Shown one piece after another: positions 10,539 to 18,802 of a DNA stretch of 64,000 bases (its first letter is position 1; each line of letters starts with the position of its first letter). The position numbers were made by a program, and so were the translations under genes. This DNA is from Comamonas odontotermitis. GTDB lineage: Bacteria; Pseudomonadota; Gammaproteobacteria; Burkholderiales; Burkholderiaceae_C. Location of the stretch: positions 2,232,001 through 2,296,000 of the forward strand of contig NZ_CP083451.1 of the NCBI RefSeq assembly GCF_020080045.1, in the 5' to 3' direction. The notes under the pieces were generated by a model. The model was given only the letters and a program-made list of their open reading frames with translations, made no database searches and was not told the DNA's origin.

Positions 10539-10577
10539 AGATGTTTGCAGCAGGCTGAAAGGCGGCTGCAAACATCT
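10539..10577 (-). terminator. Strong hairpin downstream of the IPTL-CTERM gene
   Basis: Perfect 13-bp arms, AGATGTTTGCAGC (10539-10551) and GCTGCAAACATCT (10565-10577), with a 13-base loop, 13 bases beyond the stop of the minus-strand surface-protein gene. It lacks a clear T-run, so it may protect the 3' end or terminate only weakly. Confidence 0.5.
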
Positions 10578-10589
10578 CATCCGTATAGA

Positions 10590-12929
10590 TCAATGCATGC
10601 GCGAGCGGCGCAAGCCAACTGCAGCAAGCCCTGCGAACACCATGGAGAGGAGCGCCAGCGCCCATTGGTTGAGTGCGGGAACGGGCGCGGGTGTGCTGTC
10701 CACAATCGCACTATTCTTCAGGGTGTTAGTAATGACAGACGTCGCCACTTGCCCTTCCACGATGGCGCCGGGCTGCATGTAAGCAGGGCTAGCCCATTCC
10801 ATGCCCGCAGGGGCTGCAGGCAATGCGCCTTCCGTCACCGAACAGGTACTGCCTACTGCTACGGTAATCGGGTCTGAAATACCTTGATTGCCAGAAACAG
10901 CGATGGTGCCCGCTTGGCTGAAATTGGGGTTGGTGCAATCAAGGGTGAAAGGAATATTGCCACTGAATGCAGATGCGCCTGCTGGCATCGTCACTTGTTT
11001 TCTCACGGTAACGCTACCGACATTTCTTTGCAAGGTGTTGGTAATAACAGCCGTTGCAACCTGTCCCCCTACAATGGCGCCCGGCTGTACGTAGACAGGC
11101 GTTGCCCACTGCATGCCAGCAGGGGCTGCAGGCAGCGTCCCCTCCGTCACCGAGCACGCACTGCCTACTGCTACGGTAATCGGGCTTGAAGTACCCTGAT
11201 TGGCAGATACGACGATGGTGCCCGCTTGGCTGAAACTAGGGGCGGTGCAGTTCAAGGTGAATGGAATATTGCCACTGAATGCAGATGCGCCCGCTGGCAC
11301 TATCACTTGCTTGCTTACGGTAACGGAACCGACCATGGTCGATTGCAAATACCAGTTATTGCCCACCTTCTGGAGGGTGTAAGCATACTGGCCAACGACC
11401 AATGATCCCCCGGGCAAGGCGAATGTGCCACCGGAGTTGCCATCGACTTGCACAACCAGAATGCCATTGCCCGTAGTGAGCGCGCCCAAACCACCAAGAT
11501 TGTTAATCTGAATGACCGTGATACTCGACGTGTTTCCGGTGATATGGAGAACATCGGAGGCAGAACTGCTATCGCCTACTACGGTGTCAATCTTCAGCAC
11601 CCCAGTACTATCGAAGTTGCCATTCACAGTAGATGTTGAAGTGGCTGCATTCTGCAGATCCAGTGCCGATGCAGCATCAGAGAGTTTCAAGACACCAGTA
11701 TTAGCCGCATCGAACAGATTGCCCGTGAGTTTCAAGGTGCCAGCATTTTTGACATCTACGGTTTCCCAGAGGGTCAGATTGCTGCCGAGTGCCGGATTGT
11801 TGGCAGCTGCGGTGAATCCGCTCAAGCTGATGCCATCGATATTGAGCGTATCAGCCCCAGCGCCACCATCAAACTGCGGCGCGGCGCTGACGTTCACTGA
11901 TCCTGTCAGAGTGACGACGTCGTTGCCATCGCCCATCAGCGTTACGCCGTCAATGGCTCCACCCGATGCAGTGAAGGTGTCTGCAGCAGGACTTCCGCGC
12001 ACCGCTGCCGTAGCACCCGAGATATCACCACTGCTGGTAATGACGCCTCCATGCAAAGCCGCGCTTATGTTAATGCCATCAGCTTGTGCAGATTTGATTT
12101 TTCCGGCATTGTTGACTGTCACGTCAGCTGATGCAGGCCCAACTACTACAACACCATCTGAGCCACCAACGCCATTGGCAGTCGCCTGTGCTGCTGCCTG
12201 AATATCTATGGAGACTGCGCCGCCTTGAGTAACGGCTCCGACCGCCGCGGAGTTACCACCTTGTGTTACCACCGTGCCACTAGTGAAAACAATATCTACT
12301 GGGCCAGTATTGCCGTTAAGCCCCGCAGCAAGCAAACCTGCCGCATTAGCCCCAGCGGTACTCAATGTAATCCCTGACGCCTCGATTCGAGAGCCTCCGG
12401 TTGCAACACCGGTGCTCCCATTTCCAGTTACAGCCAGGATACCAAATGCATTAAGCCCGGTTGTTGTAATCACGGTGCCATTGACCTGAGCAAGCGCATT
12501 ACCCGTACTAGGCCTCAACACTTCGGCCACAATAGCAATGGCAGAATTCCCACCTCCATCTAACCCTCCAACAGTTTTCACCTCACCATTCGTAGCCGTG
12601 ACAGTGGCCGGCCCAGTATTGGAACTCAGCAAACCGTAGCCGTTAAACCCAGGAGCAGTTGTACTTACCAGATTAAAATCGGTAGCTGCTAAGGTAGAAC
12701 TAGCTACACCTGCGGCAAAGCGCCCGGGGCCAACGTGCACTCCGTTGGTTTGTACATTCATTGCCGGATTACTTAGAGTAACGGAGGTCGTAGAATACCC
12801 ATAGTAGTCAATACCACTAGAATATACCGTGTTTGTACATATATTAACAGCTGAAGTTCCACATTCCTGCGCCGCCTGAACGGAAGAAAAGCATGCCAAC
12901 AGCGCAAGCAGTAATGCATTTTTTTGCAT
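10590..12929 (-). CDS. IPTL-CTERM surface/secreted beta-helix protein
   Basis: 779-aa exported protein. Seen: an N-terminal signal peptide (QKNALLLALLACFSSVQA), about 500 residues rich in Gly, Thr, Ser, Ala and Asn with the look of a beta-helix passenger, two tandem 104-residue repeats (about 534-637 and 638-741) resembling the DUF5979 domain, and a C-terminal sorting tail: VPALNQW motif, hydrophobic helix, then RRSRMH. That tail matches the IPTL-CTERM signal, known to be paired with exosortase H. No autotransporter beta-barrel is present. ATG at 12929 is chosen because AGGA lies nine bases upstream; the TTG at 12938 abuts the same AGGA. Likely a cell-surface or matrix protein; the ligand is unknown. 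Confidence 0.85.
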   Translation of the reverse strand: MQKNALLLALLACFSSVQAAQECGTSAVNICTNTVYSSGIDYYGYSTTSVTLSNPAMNVQTNGVHVGPGRFAAGVASSTLAATDFNLVSTTAPGFNGYGLLSSNTGPATVTATNGEVKTVGGLDGGGNSAIAIVAEVLRPSTGNALAQVNGTVITTTGLNAFGILAVTGNGSTGVATGGSRIEASGITLSTAGANAAGLLAAGLNGNTGPVDIVFTSGTVVTQGGNSAAVGAVTQGGAVSIDIQAAAQATANGVGGSDGVVVVGPASADVTVNNAGKIKSAQADGINISAALHGGVITSSGDISGATAAVRGSPAADTFTASGGAIDGVTLMGDGNDVVTLTGSVNVSAAPQFDGGAGADTLNIDGISLSGFTAAANNPALGSNLTLWETVDVKNAGTLKLTGNLFDAANTGVLKLSDAASALDLQNAATSTSTVNGNFDSTGVLKIDTVVGDSSSASDVLHITGNTSSITVIQINNLGGLGALTTGNGILVVQVDGNSGGTFALPGGSLVVGQYAYTLQKVGNNWYLQSTMVGSVTVSKQVIVPAGASAFSGNIPFTLNCTAPSFSQAGTIVVSANQGTSSPITVAVGSACSVTEGTLPAAPAGMQWATPVYVQPGAIVGGQVATAVITNTLQRNVGSVTVRKQVTMPAGASAFSGNIPFTLDCTNPNFSQAGTIAVSGNQGISDPITVAVGSTCSVTEGALPAAPAGMEWASPAYMQPGAIVEGQVATSVITNTLKNSAIVDSTPAPVPALNQWALALLSMVFAGLAAVGLRRSRMH
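10707..11330 (-). repeat. Tandem 312-bp duplication inside the IPTL-CTERM gene
   Basis: Two head-to-tail units, 11019-11330 and 10707-11018, each encoding 104 residues starting GSVTVxKQV and containing PAGASAFSGNIPF and PITVAVGS. They remain alike at the DNA level with no length change, so the protein gained a domain by an in-frame duplication. Confidence 0.9.
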
Positions 12930-13399
12930 TTTATTCAATCCTCTTTCAAAAGCAAAAATAATAATTAATGAAATAATCTGAAATTCTCAGATTGATGATT
13001 AAATCAATAATCATAATGAAACTAGGAAAATCATCAAAAAGCTCAAATGCATGACAAGACCTAGTAAATATTCATAAACACTCAAGAAAAGAATGGGAGT
13101 TTAGTTCATGTTTTGGATTTTCTTTGTTTTTTGTTGTTTTTCATCACTACACAATTAATGGGAAATTTATAGATTAGAAATAAACTTCTTAATTCATGAG
13201 ATTTACACCACGGAGTCGCAATCAAACTCAAAATCCAAATGCAACAACCGTGATTTCCATGACTGATCTGAAGCTGCAGAGTGATTTTTGATGAGCAATA
13301 GATGGTGACCCAAAGCAGTGATTAGCCTCTCTGCCGGTGTGCGAGCGGTCATTGGTCTCGTCGCGGATGCCATCGAATTGCAGTTGACTCCATCTACCA
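12930..13399. other. AT-rich intergenic region upstream of the IPTL-CTERM gene
   Basis: The first ~270 bp (to about 13200) is strongly AT-rich with long A and T runs and presumably carries the minus-strand promoter of the surface protein. From 13200 to 13399 composition returns to normal and short open frames exist, but none has codon bias, a ribosome site or recognisable motifs. I see no supported gene. Confidence 0.5.
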
Positions 13400-13578
13400 A
13401 GAGCCGTTAACACGACCCAGCAAATCGTAGATTTGCGATTGAGACGAGGCATCGGGCCACGCCAGGCGAAACCGCAGACAGTACAAACTTACGAGAAGGC
13501 TAGGCGCCCCCGACTTGGCCCCTCGGCTGGGGCCTCCCGGCGAAGCAATAAGGTATCAAGGGCTGTGCTAGCGGCGCC
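13400..13578. repeat. Palindromic dispersed repeat, copy 2 (expanded)
   Basis: Begins AGAGCCGTTAACACGACCC and ends GGGCTGTGCTAGCGGCGCC, diverged versions of the 19-bp arms at 9474-9596, and keeps the internal CAAATCGTAGATTTG hairpin and the GTATCAAGGGCTGTG end. About 40 extra bases near 13502-13541 include their own GGCCCC/GGGGCC stem. Same orientation as copy 1. Confidence 0.75.
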
Positions 13579-13620
13579 AAGACATGCAGAACTGCTCCAA
13601 CTCAATGGCGCCTGCAAATA

Positions 13621-13648
13621 AAAACGCAGGCCAAGGCCTGCGTTTATG
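13621..13648 (-). terminator. Rho-independent terminator for the basic secreted protein gene
   Basis: Arms AAACGCAGGCC (13623-13633) and GGCCTGCGTTT (13636-13646) form a near-perfect stem ending in T residues on the minus strand, about 35 bases past the stop at 13682. Confidence 0.75.
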
Positions 13649-13681
13649 GTCAATAGAAATAAAAGTGCGTGCGAAGCCCGC

Positions 13682-14092
13682 TCAGCGCTGCCAGTCCTGC
13701 GCAGGCTGCGCTGGTTGGTGGCGGCGGTGGTGGTGGGATGAGCGGTTCTTGTAGCGCTTTTCCCGCAGGCGCTGCTCTCTGAGCCGATCCTGGCGATCAC
13801 GACGCTCTGCCCTGCGATCATCATTGCCGTAATAGCCTTGTGAGCGTTCATGCTCACGGATCTTTTCTTCGCGGCTGCGGTAATCGCGGTCGCGCGCATG
13901 GATCGGAGTTGCCCACGAGCTGGAGGACAGGCCCCATCCAGTCCCTGCGGGCCGCAAGCCCTCGGCCCAGGCGCCGCCGGCCAGCCCCGCCATTGCACCA
14001 AGAACCAGCAAGGGCGCGCACAGGCGGCGCAGCACCTTCCGGCCTCTTGCTGCCCCTGGGGTGCTGTCTGCGGGCACATGCTTGTCAACCAT
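13682..14092 (-). CDS. Arg/His-rich secreted protein of unknown function
   Basis: 136-aa protein. Residues about 20-45 form a hydrophobic export signal (LCAPLLVLGAMAGLAGGAWA) with an alanine-type cleavage site. The mature part is highly charged: repeated RDR, RRAERRDRQDRLREQRLREKR-like basic stretches followed by a histidine-rich patch. It could be periplasmic with RNA-, DNA- or metal-binding potential, but no known domain is recognised. ATG at 14092 is chosen for the GGAGGA site six bases upstream; the open frame continues to 14236 without support. Monocistronic, with its own terminator. Confidence 0.65.
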   Translation of the reverse strand: MVDKHVPADSTPGAARGRKVLRRLCAPLLVLGAMAGLAGGAWAEGLRPAGTGWGLSSSSWATPIHARDRDYRSREEKIREHERSQGYYGNDDRRAERRDRQDRLREQRLREKRYKNRSSHHHRRHQPAQPAQDWQR

Positions 14093-14211
14093 GATGGCTC
14101 CTCCTTTTGCTTTTGCGTAGATAGGAACATTGTGCCCGCTCACCCAGCTCTGTCCGTCAGCCAACAACGCATTGCTGCGAAGCCCATCGGCCCACAATGC
14201 ACGCCACATGC

Positions 14212-14246
14212 AAAAAAGGCCCTTGGCGTCTGCCAAGGGCCTGTGT
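14212..14246 (-). terminator. Rho-independent terminator of the M48 protease gene
   Basis: Stem AGGCCCTTGGC / GCCAAGGGCCT with loop GTCT, followed on the minus strand by a run of T residues, 30 bases after the protease stop codon. Confidence 0.8.
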
Positions 14247-14274
14247 ATATCGATACTAGCGAACGGAGGGCTTT

Positions 14275-15039
14275 TTACTTGTTGCCGTCCAGGCGGGCCT
14301 GCATCGCCTTGGCGCGCTCTTCCGATGGAGGGTGCGAGCTCATCAGCGAGTTGCCGCCGCCACCGCCGAGCTTGGCCAGCTTCTGGAATGCGGTGACCAG
14401 ACCCTTGCGCTCCATCTTCTGCTTGGTGAGCAGGTCAAACGAATAGTTGTCGGCTTCGGATTCGTTCGACTGCGAGAACTGCGCGTGAATGAATTTCTCG
14501 CCCAACTCGCCCGCTTGCGAGCGCGACAGGGACGACAGAGCCGAGTTGCCGCTGTTGGCTGCAATCTGGCGCGCCGCCGAAGTAGCGTAGGCGGTCTGCA
14601 TGCGCTTCTTGCTGTGGCCCAGGGCGACGTGGCCAATTTCGTGGCCGATCACGCCGCGCAGTTCGTCGTCGTTCATCAGATCCATGAGGCCGCTGTATAC
14701 CCGGATGCAGCCATTGGCCATGGCCCAGGCGTTCACATCGCTGGTGAGGTAGACCTTGTAGACCGCCTTCTTGCCGTCGACGTCCTTGGGCATGTTGGCG
14801 ATCACCTTGTTCAGACGCTGGGTGTACTTGCTGTTGGCGGGTGCAATCTTGTTCTGGGCATCCATGGCCTCGCAGGATTCGTTGGACAGCGCCACCACAT
14901 CGCCGTCAGACAAAGTCATGGCCTTCATCGCCGTCGAGCCGCTGTCGATCATGCTGCCAATGTTGCCCGTATCCATGGTTTTACAGCCGACCAGCGCCAG
15001 GCTACCTGCAACGGCAGTCAGAACCAGAGCTTTACGCAT
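14275..15039 (-). CDS. M48-family metalloprotease lipoprotein (LoiP-like)
   Basis: Zinc metallopeptidase anchored in the envelope, likely outer-membrane lipoprotein quality control as for E. coli LoiP/YggG. Seen: a lipoprotein signal with lipobox LVGC (Cys19), the HEIGH zinc motif (H133, E134, H137), and NESEAD near residue 196 supplying the third zinc ligand. A Gly-rich loop and SSHPPSEER near the C-terminus are typical of M48 proteins. Length 254 aa matches LoiP. Monocistronic, with a strong terminator. Confidence 0.92.
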   Translation of the reverse strand: MRKALVLTAVAGSLALVGCKTMDTGNIGSMIDSGSTAMKAMTLSDGDVVALSNESCEAMDAQNKIAPANSKYTQRLNKVIANMPKDVDGKKAVYKVYLTSDVNAWAMANGCIRVYSGLMDLMNDDELRGVIGHEIGHVALGHSKKRMQTAYATSAARQIAANSGNSALSSLSRSQAGELGEKFIHAQFSQSNESEADNYSFDLLTKQKMERKGLVTAFQKLAKLGGGGGNSLMSSHPPSEERAKAMQARLDGNK

Positions 15040-15133
15040 ACGCTATCCCCCTTCTTGATGCAAGTTGAAAATCGCATCATAGCGTATACATATCAGAACA
15101 AGAAAAACAAATTATTTAAGCAATTAACTTAGA

Positions 15134-16114
15134 TTAAGCCGCCTTTTGCACAGCGTTGACAGAGGCATCCTCTTCAGGAGCGGCCGCAGACACCGCCTGC
15201 AGCACGACATCACGGGTCAAGGTCGGCACGAAGCTCTCGATGAACTGCAGCGCATAGGCGCGCAGCCACACACCCTTGCGCAGGGCAATGCGGGTGGTGT
15301 TGACCTTGAACAGATGCCCTGCGTCCAGCGCGCGCAGGTGGCGATCGCGTTCCTCGTCAAAGGCAATGGACGCGACGATGCCGATCCCCATGCCCAGCTC
15401 CACATAGGTCTTGATCACATCGGCATCCATGGCCGTCAGCACCACATTGGGCTCCAGGCCCGCGGTGGCAAAGGATTCGTCGATATGCGCACGGCCGGTG
15501 TAGCCCTGCTCGTAGGTGATGATGGGAAAGCGCACCAGCGACTGCAGGCTGAGCGGCCGGCCTGATTCCACCTGCGCGAGCAATGGATGGCCCAGCGGTA
15601 CGACGACGCTGTGCGTCCAGCGGTAGCCCGGCAAGGTGGCAAGACTCGCATAACCGGTGAGCGCTTCGGTAGCCACGCCAATGTCGGCCGCCCCACTCAA
15701 GAGCATCTCGGCCACCTGGCGGGGCGAGCCCTGGTGCAGGTGCAGCGCCACATCGGGAAACTGGGCGCGGAAGTCACGCACCACCACCGGCAGCGCATAG
15801 CGCGCCTGCGAGTGCGTGGCGGCAATGCTCAACTGCCCGCTGCGGCTGGCATGAAAATCCGCTCCCGCGCGGCGCAGGTTCTCCGACTCGAGCAGCAGCC
15901 GGTCCACGATGGGCAGGATCGCCTCGCCCGGCGGAGTCAGGCCCGTGAGCCGCTTGCCTGCACGAATGAAGATATCCACGCCCAACTCGTCTTCCAGTTC
16001 GCGGATCTGGCGGCTCACGCCCGGCTGCGAGGTGTAGAGCACCTGGGCCACTTCGGTCAGGTTGTAGCCGTTGCGCGCAGCCTCCCGCACGGCCCGCAGT
16101 TGCTGAAAATTCAT
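15134..16114 (-). CDS. cysB: CysB-family LysR regulator
   Basis: LysR-type regulator of sulfur assimilation, 326 aa. Seen: N-terminal helix-turn-helix with YTSQPGVSRQIRELEDELG, the CysB-specific start MNFQQLRAVREA, and the effector domain with THSQARYALP and the anion-binding TYEQGYTGR region. CysB/Cbl proteins sense sulfate, sulfite or O-acetylserine derivatives. It lies 33 bp downstream of the sulfate receptor gene on the same strand, so the two probably form an operon. A second CysB paralogue is at 37319. Which one is the master regulator cannot be told from sequence; this one may be the Cbl equivalent. Confidence 0.9.
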   Translation of the reverse strand: MNFQQLRAVREAARNGYNLTEVAQVLYTSQPGVSRQIRELEDELGVDIFIRAGKRLTGLTPPGEAILPIVDRLLLESENLRRAGADFHASRSGQLSIAATHSQARYALPVVVRDFRAQFPDVALHLHQGSPRQVAEMLLSGAADIGVATEALTGYASLATLPGYRWTHSVVVPLGHPLLAQVESGRPLSLQSLVRFPIITYEQGYTGRAHIDESFATAGLEPNVVLTAMDADVIKTYVELGMGIGIVASIAFDEERDRHLRALDAGHLFKVNTTRIALRKGVWLRAYALQFIESFVPTLTRDVVLQAVSAAAPEEDASVNAVQKAA

Positions 16115-16147
16115 GGCATTCTCCGCTTTGCTGATGGGCGCCAGCGC

Positions 16148-17194
16148 TTATTTCTTGGTGTAGATCTGGTCAAAGCTGCCGCCATCGGCAAAGTGCGCGG
16201 CATCGGCCTTGGCCCAGCCGCCAAAGGCATCGTCGATGGTGAAGAGCTTGAGCTGCGCAAACTGCTTGCCGTACTGCGCCTTGGCCTTTTCACTGGTGGG
16301 TCGGTAGAAGTTGCGGCCCGCAATGTCCTGGCCTTCGTCGCTGTACAGGTACTGCAGGTAGGCCTCGGCGATCTTGCGCGTGCCGCGCTTGTCCACCACC
16401 TTGTCAACCACGCTCACCGTGGGCTCGGCCAGGATGGAGAGCGAGGGGGTCACGATCTCGAACTTCTCGGCACCGAACTCCTTGAGCGCCAGATAGGCCT
16501 CGTTCTCCCAGGCCAGCAGCACATCGCCCTGGCCGCGCTGCACAAAGGTCACGGTCGAGCCGCGCGCGCCGGTATCCAGAATCGGCACGTTCTTGAACAG
16601 TTTGCCGATGTAATCCTTGGCGCCCGCCTCACCGCCGTAGGTGCGCTTGCCGAACTCCCAGGCTGCCAGATAATTCCAGCGCGCGCCGCCGCTGGTCTTG
16701 GGGTTCGGCGTGATCACCTTTACATCAGGTTTGATCAGATCCCCCCAGTCCTTGATGCCCTTGGGGTTGCCCTTTTTGACCAGGAACACGATGGTCGAGG
16801 TGTACGGCGCACTGTTGAGCGGCAGGCGCTTTTGCCAGTCGGCCGGCACCAGGTTGCCGAACTTGTGCAGTGCATCAATGTCGCCCGCCAGTGCCAGGGT
16901 GGCCACATCGGCCTCGATGCCGTCGATGATCGCCCGCCCTTGCTTGCCGGATCCGCCGTGCGACTGCTTGATCGTCACATCCTGACCAGTCGTCGCCTTC
17001 CAGTGCTTGGCGAAGGCCTGGTTGAACTGGTTGTACAGCTCGCGCGTCGGGTCATAGGACACATTGAGCAGAGTCACCGGCGCCGCGCCCTGGGCGTGCG
17101 CGCTGCCGATGAAAGCTGAAGGAGCGACAGCAATCAGAGACGCGATTGCGGCTGCGGCTATCGGAAACTTGATAAAGTGGCGGCGTTGTTGCAT
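16148..17194 (-). CDS. sbp: Sulfate ABC transporter substrate-binding protein
   Basis: Periplasmic receptor for sulfate/thiosulfate, 348 aa, with a signal peptide ([23 protein letters not shown]). Seen: the Sbp/CysP pattern [13 protein letters not shown] at the mature N-terminus, then [22 protein letters not shown], and ARWNYLAAW, all conserved sulfate-binding protein segments. In many Burkholderiales the gene is followed by cysT, cysW and cysA before cysB; here cysB follows directly. The permease and ATPase must be encoded elsewhere. An AT-rich divergent promoter region separates it from yggX. Confidence 0.93.
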   Translation of the reverse strand: MQQRRHFIKFPIAAAAIASLIAVAPSAFIGSAHAQGAAPVTLLNVSYDPTRELYNQFNQAFAKHWKATTGQDVTIKQSHGGSGKQGRAIIDGIEADVATLALAGDIDALHKFGNLVPADWQKRLPLNSAPYTSTIVFLVKKGNPKGIKDWGDLIKPDVKVITPNPKTSGGARWNYLAAWEFGKRTYGGEAGAKDYIGKLFKNVPILDTGARGSTVTFVQRGQGDVLLAWENEAYLALKEFGAEKFEIVTPSLSILAEPTVSVVDKVVDKRGTRKIAEAYLQYLYSDEGQDIAGRNFYRPTSEKAKAQYGKQFAQLKLFTIDDAFGGWAKADAAHFADGGSFDQIYTKK

Positions 17195-17453
17195 GAAGAG
17201 CTTTCAGAATTTCAGAAATCGGATGGTCATCGGGTGCATATCGCACATGCCCCATGGCTTGAGCGCATTCTGAAATCCGCTCCTCAAAACTCAAACTACT
17301 ATTAATTCAGTTTTTAATGACTGAAATTTATTAACAAGACGATCCTCAGCCTGAACCTCCCTGATTTTTCAATCGATTCAATCACTTGATCAATCAAGGC
17401 TGAAGTGCGGCAACCGCTGCATACCCCGTCAACTACGAGAAGGACACCACCCC

Positions 17454-17726
17454 ATGGCACGCATGGTTCAATGCATCAAGCTGCAAAAAGAAGCCGAAGG
17501 CCTCGATTTCCCGCCCTACCCCGGTGAACTGGGCAAGCGCATCTGGGAAAACGTCAGCAAGGAAGCCTGGGCTGGCTGGCTCAAGCACCAGACCATGCTG
17601 GTGAACGAAAACCGCCTGAACCTTGCCGACGCCCGCGCCCGCCAATACCTCGCCCGCCAGATGGAAAACCACTTCTTTGGCGGTGGCGCAGACGCCGCGG
17701 CGGGCTATGTCCCGCCCAGCGAGTAA
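17454..17726 (+). CDS. yggX: Fe(2+)-trafficking/oxidative damage protection protein YggX
   Basis: Small cytoplasmic protein (90 aa) that protects iron-sulfur enzymes and participates in iron traffic. Seen: the family start [10 protein letters not shown] with the conserved cysteine, [11 protein letters not shown], and [20 protein letters not shown] precedes the ATG. Its last ~59 bp (17665-17723) recur as a second copy at 17759-17817, so the locus carries a duplicated 3' end. The C-terminal tail ([14 protein letters not shown]) is longer than in the E. coli protein. Confidence 0.95.
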   Translation: MARMVQCIKLQKEAEGLDFPPYPGELGKRIWENVSKEAWAGWLKHQTMLVNENRLNLADARARQYLARQMENHFFGGGADAAAGYVPPSE

Positions 17727-17758
17727 CGCAGTGGAGCGCTGCAAGAAGGAGTTTCGCT

Positions 17759-17822
17759 AAAACCACTTCTTTGGCGGCGGCGCAGACGCCGCAGCGGGTT
17801 ACGTCCCGCCCAGCGAGTCGTA
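17759..17822 (+). pseudogene. Duplicated 3' end of yggX
   Basis: Repeats the yggX segment 17665-17723 ([18 protein letters not shown]) and ends in its own TAA after an extra Ser codon. The few differences I see fall at third codon positions and are silent, so the copy probably came from a diverged coding yggX allele and not from slippage of this gene. It has no start codon of its own. Confidence 0.8.
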
Positions 17823-17885
17823 ATTGCTACTTATTTAATAGCTTATGGCGTTCATCCACCGGGCGTCAAATAGCTGTTTCGCACC

Positions 17886-17911
17886 AAGGCCGGTCTGTAC
17901 CGGCCTTTTTT
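17886..17911 (+). terminator. Rho-independent terminator after yggX
   Basis: Stem AAGGCCGG (17886-17893) with CCGGCCTT (17900-17907), loop TCTGTA, followed by T6. Located past the duplicated yggX end. Confidence 0.85.
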
Positions 17912-17942
17912 GACCCTGTTCATTCCGCACCTCCATTTCGGC

Positions 17943-18746
17943 ATGCCACCTGACCTCACCTCCTCACTGAAAGCCTGGGCGCTGGTGCCGGATGGCCCGT
18001 TGGTGGAGACCCATGCGGCCACCCTGCTCCCCGTCGTTCACCAGGGCCGCGCTGCCATGCTGAAAGTGAGTGAATCGGAGGAGGAAACCGCTGGCTACGA
18101 CGCGCTGCAGTGGTGGGACGGGAGCGGCGCGGTGCAGGTCTATGCACGCAGCGGCCATGCCCTGTTGATGGAGCGAGCCGCCGGAGCACGCTCACTTGCG
18201 GCGATGAGCCAGCGCGGCCAGGATGGCGAGGCCACCCGCACCATCTGCACCGTTGTCGCGCAATTGCACGCCGCACGTGCCACACCGCTGCCTGCATTGA
18301 CGCCGCTGCCCCAGCGCTTTGCCTCATTGGCAGCCTTCCGTGCCGAGCCCGCCAGCGCGTTGCGCGCGTCACAGCGGGCCATGGAGCAGCTGCTGGCTAC
18401 GCCCCGCGATGTCGTCTGCCTGCACGGCGATATCCATCACCACAACATTCTGGATGGCGGCAATCGCGGCTGGCTGGCCATCGACCCCAAGGGCCTGCTG
18501 GGCGAGCGCGGCTTTGACTATGCCAACCTCTTCTGCAACCCCGATGCCGCAACCGCCTGCCATCCGCAGCGCTTTGAGGCAAGGCTGCAACTGGTGACGC
18601 AGGCCGCGCAGCTCGATCGACAGCGCCTGCTGCAGTGGATTCTGGCGTGGAGCGGGCTCTCTGCGGTGTGGCACATGGAGGACGAAACCCCGGCCGACAT
18701 TGCCCTCCAGATTGCGAGCATGGCAGCTGCGGCGCTCAATGGGTAG
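17943..18746 (+). CDS. Aminoglycoside/hydroxyurea-type phosphotransferase (APH_6_hur family)
   Basis: Kinase-fold protein of 267 aa related to streptomycin 6-phosphotransferases and hydroxyurea resistance kinases. Seen: the Brenner motif HGDIHHHN with catalytic D163 and N168, followed by the Mg-binding aspartate D181 in AIDPKGLLGERGFDYANLF, which is characteristic of the APH(6)/Hur family. The N-terminal lobe has AAMLKV with the ATP-binding lysine. ATG at 17943 chosen at the start of the domain; the open frame begins at 17910. It is a lone chromosomal gene, so a housekeeping small-molecule kinase role is as likely as antibiotic resistance. Confidence 0.85.
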   Translation: MPPDLTSSLKAWALVPDGPLVETHAATLLPVVHQGRAAMLKVSESEEETAGYDALQWWDGSGAVQVYARSGHALLMERAAGARSLAAMSQRGQDGEATRTICTVVAQLHAARATPLPALTPLPQRFASLAAFRAEPASALRASQRAMEQLLATPRDVVCLHGDIHHHNILDGGNRGWLAIDPKGLLGERGFDYANLFCNPDAATACHPQRFEARLQLVTQAAQLDRQRLLQWILAWSGLSAVWHMEDETPADIALQIASMAAAALNG

Positions 18747-18802
18747 TGGCTTTTCACTCTACTTTTAGCAGCACTCTGCGCAGTCCAGAAAGGCGCTGCA
18801 CA

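Noticed and set aside
13203..13400. Short minus-strand frame between the IPTL gene and repeat copy 2
   Set aside because: No motif, no codon bias or ribosome site; it runs into the dispersed repeat.
15587..17119. 510-codon plus-strand frame over the cysB/sbp region
   Set aside because: Shadow of the two minus-strand genes; no domain, no ribosome site, composition biased.
17195..17453. Small palindromes (TTCAGT/ACTGAA, CTTGAT/ATCAAG) in the sbp-yggX region
   Set aside because: Likely regulatory or chance in AT-rich DNA; too short to claim a specific operator.
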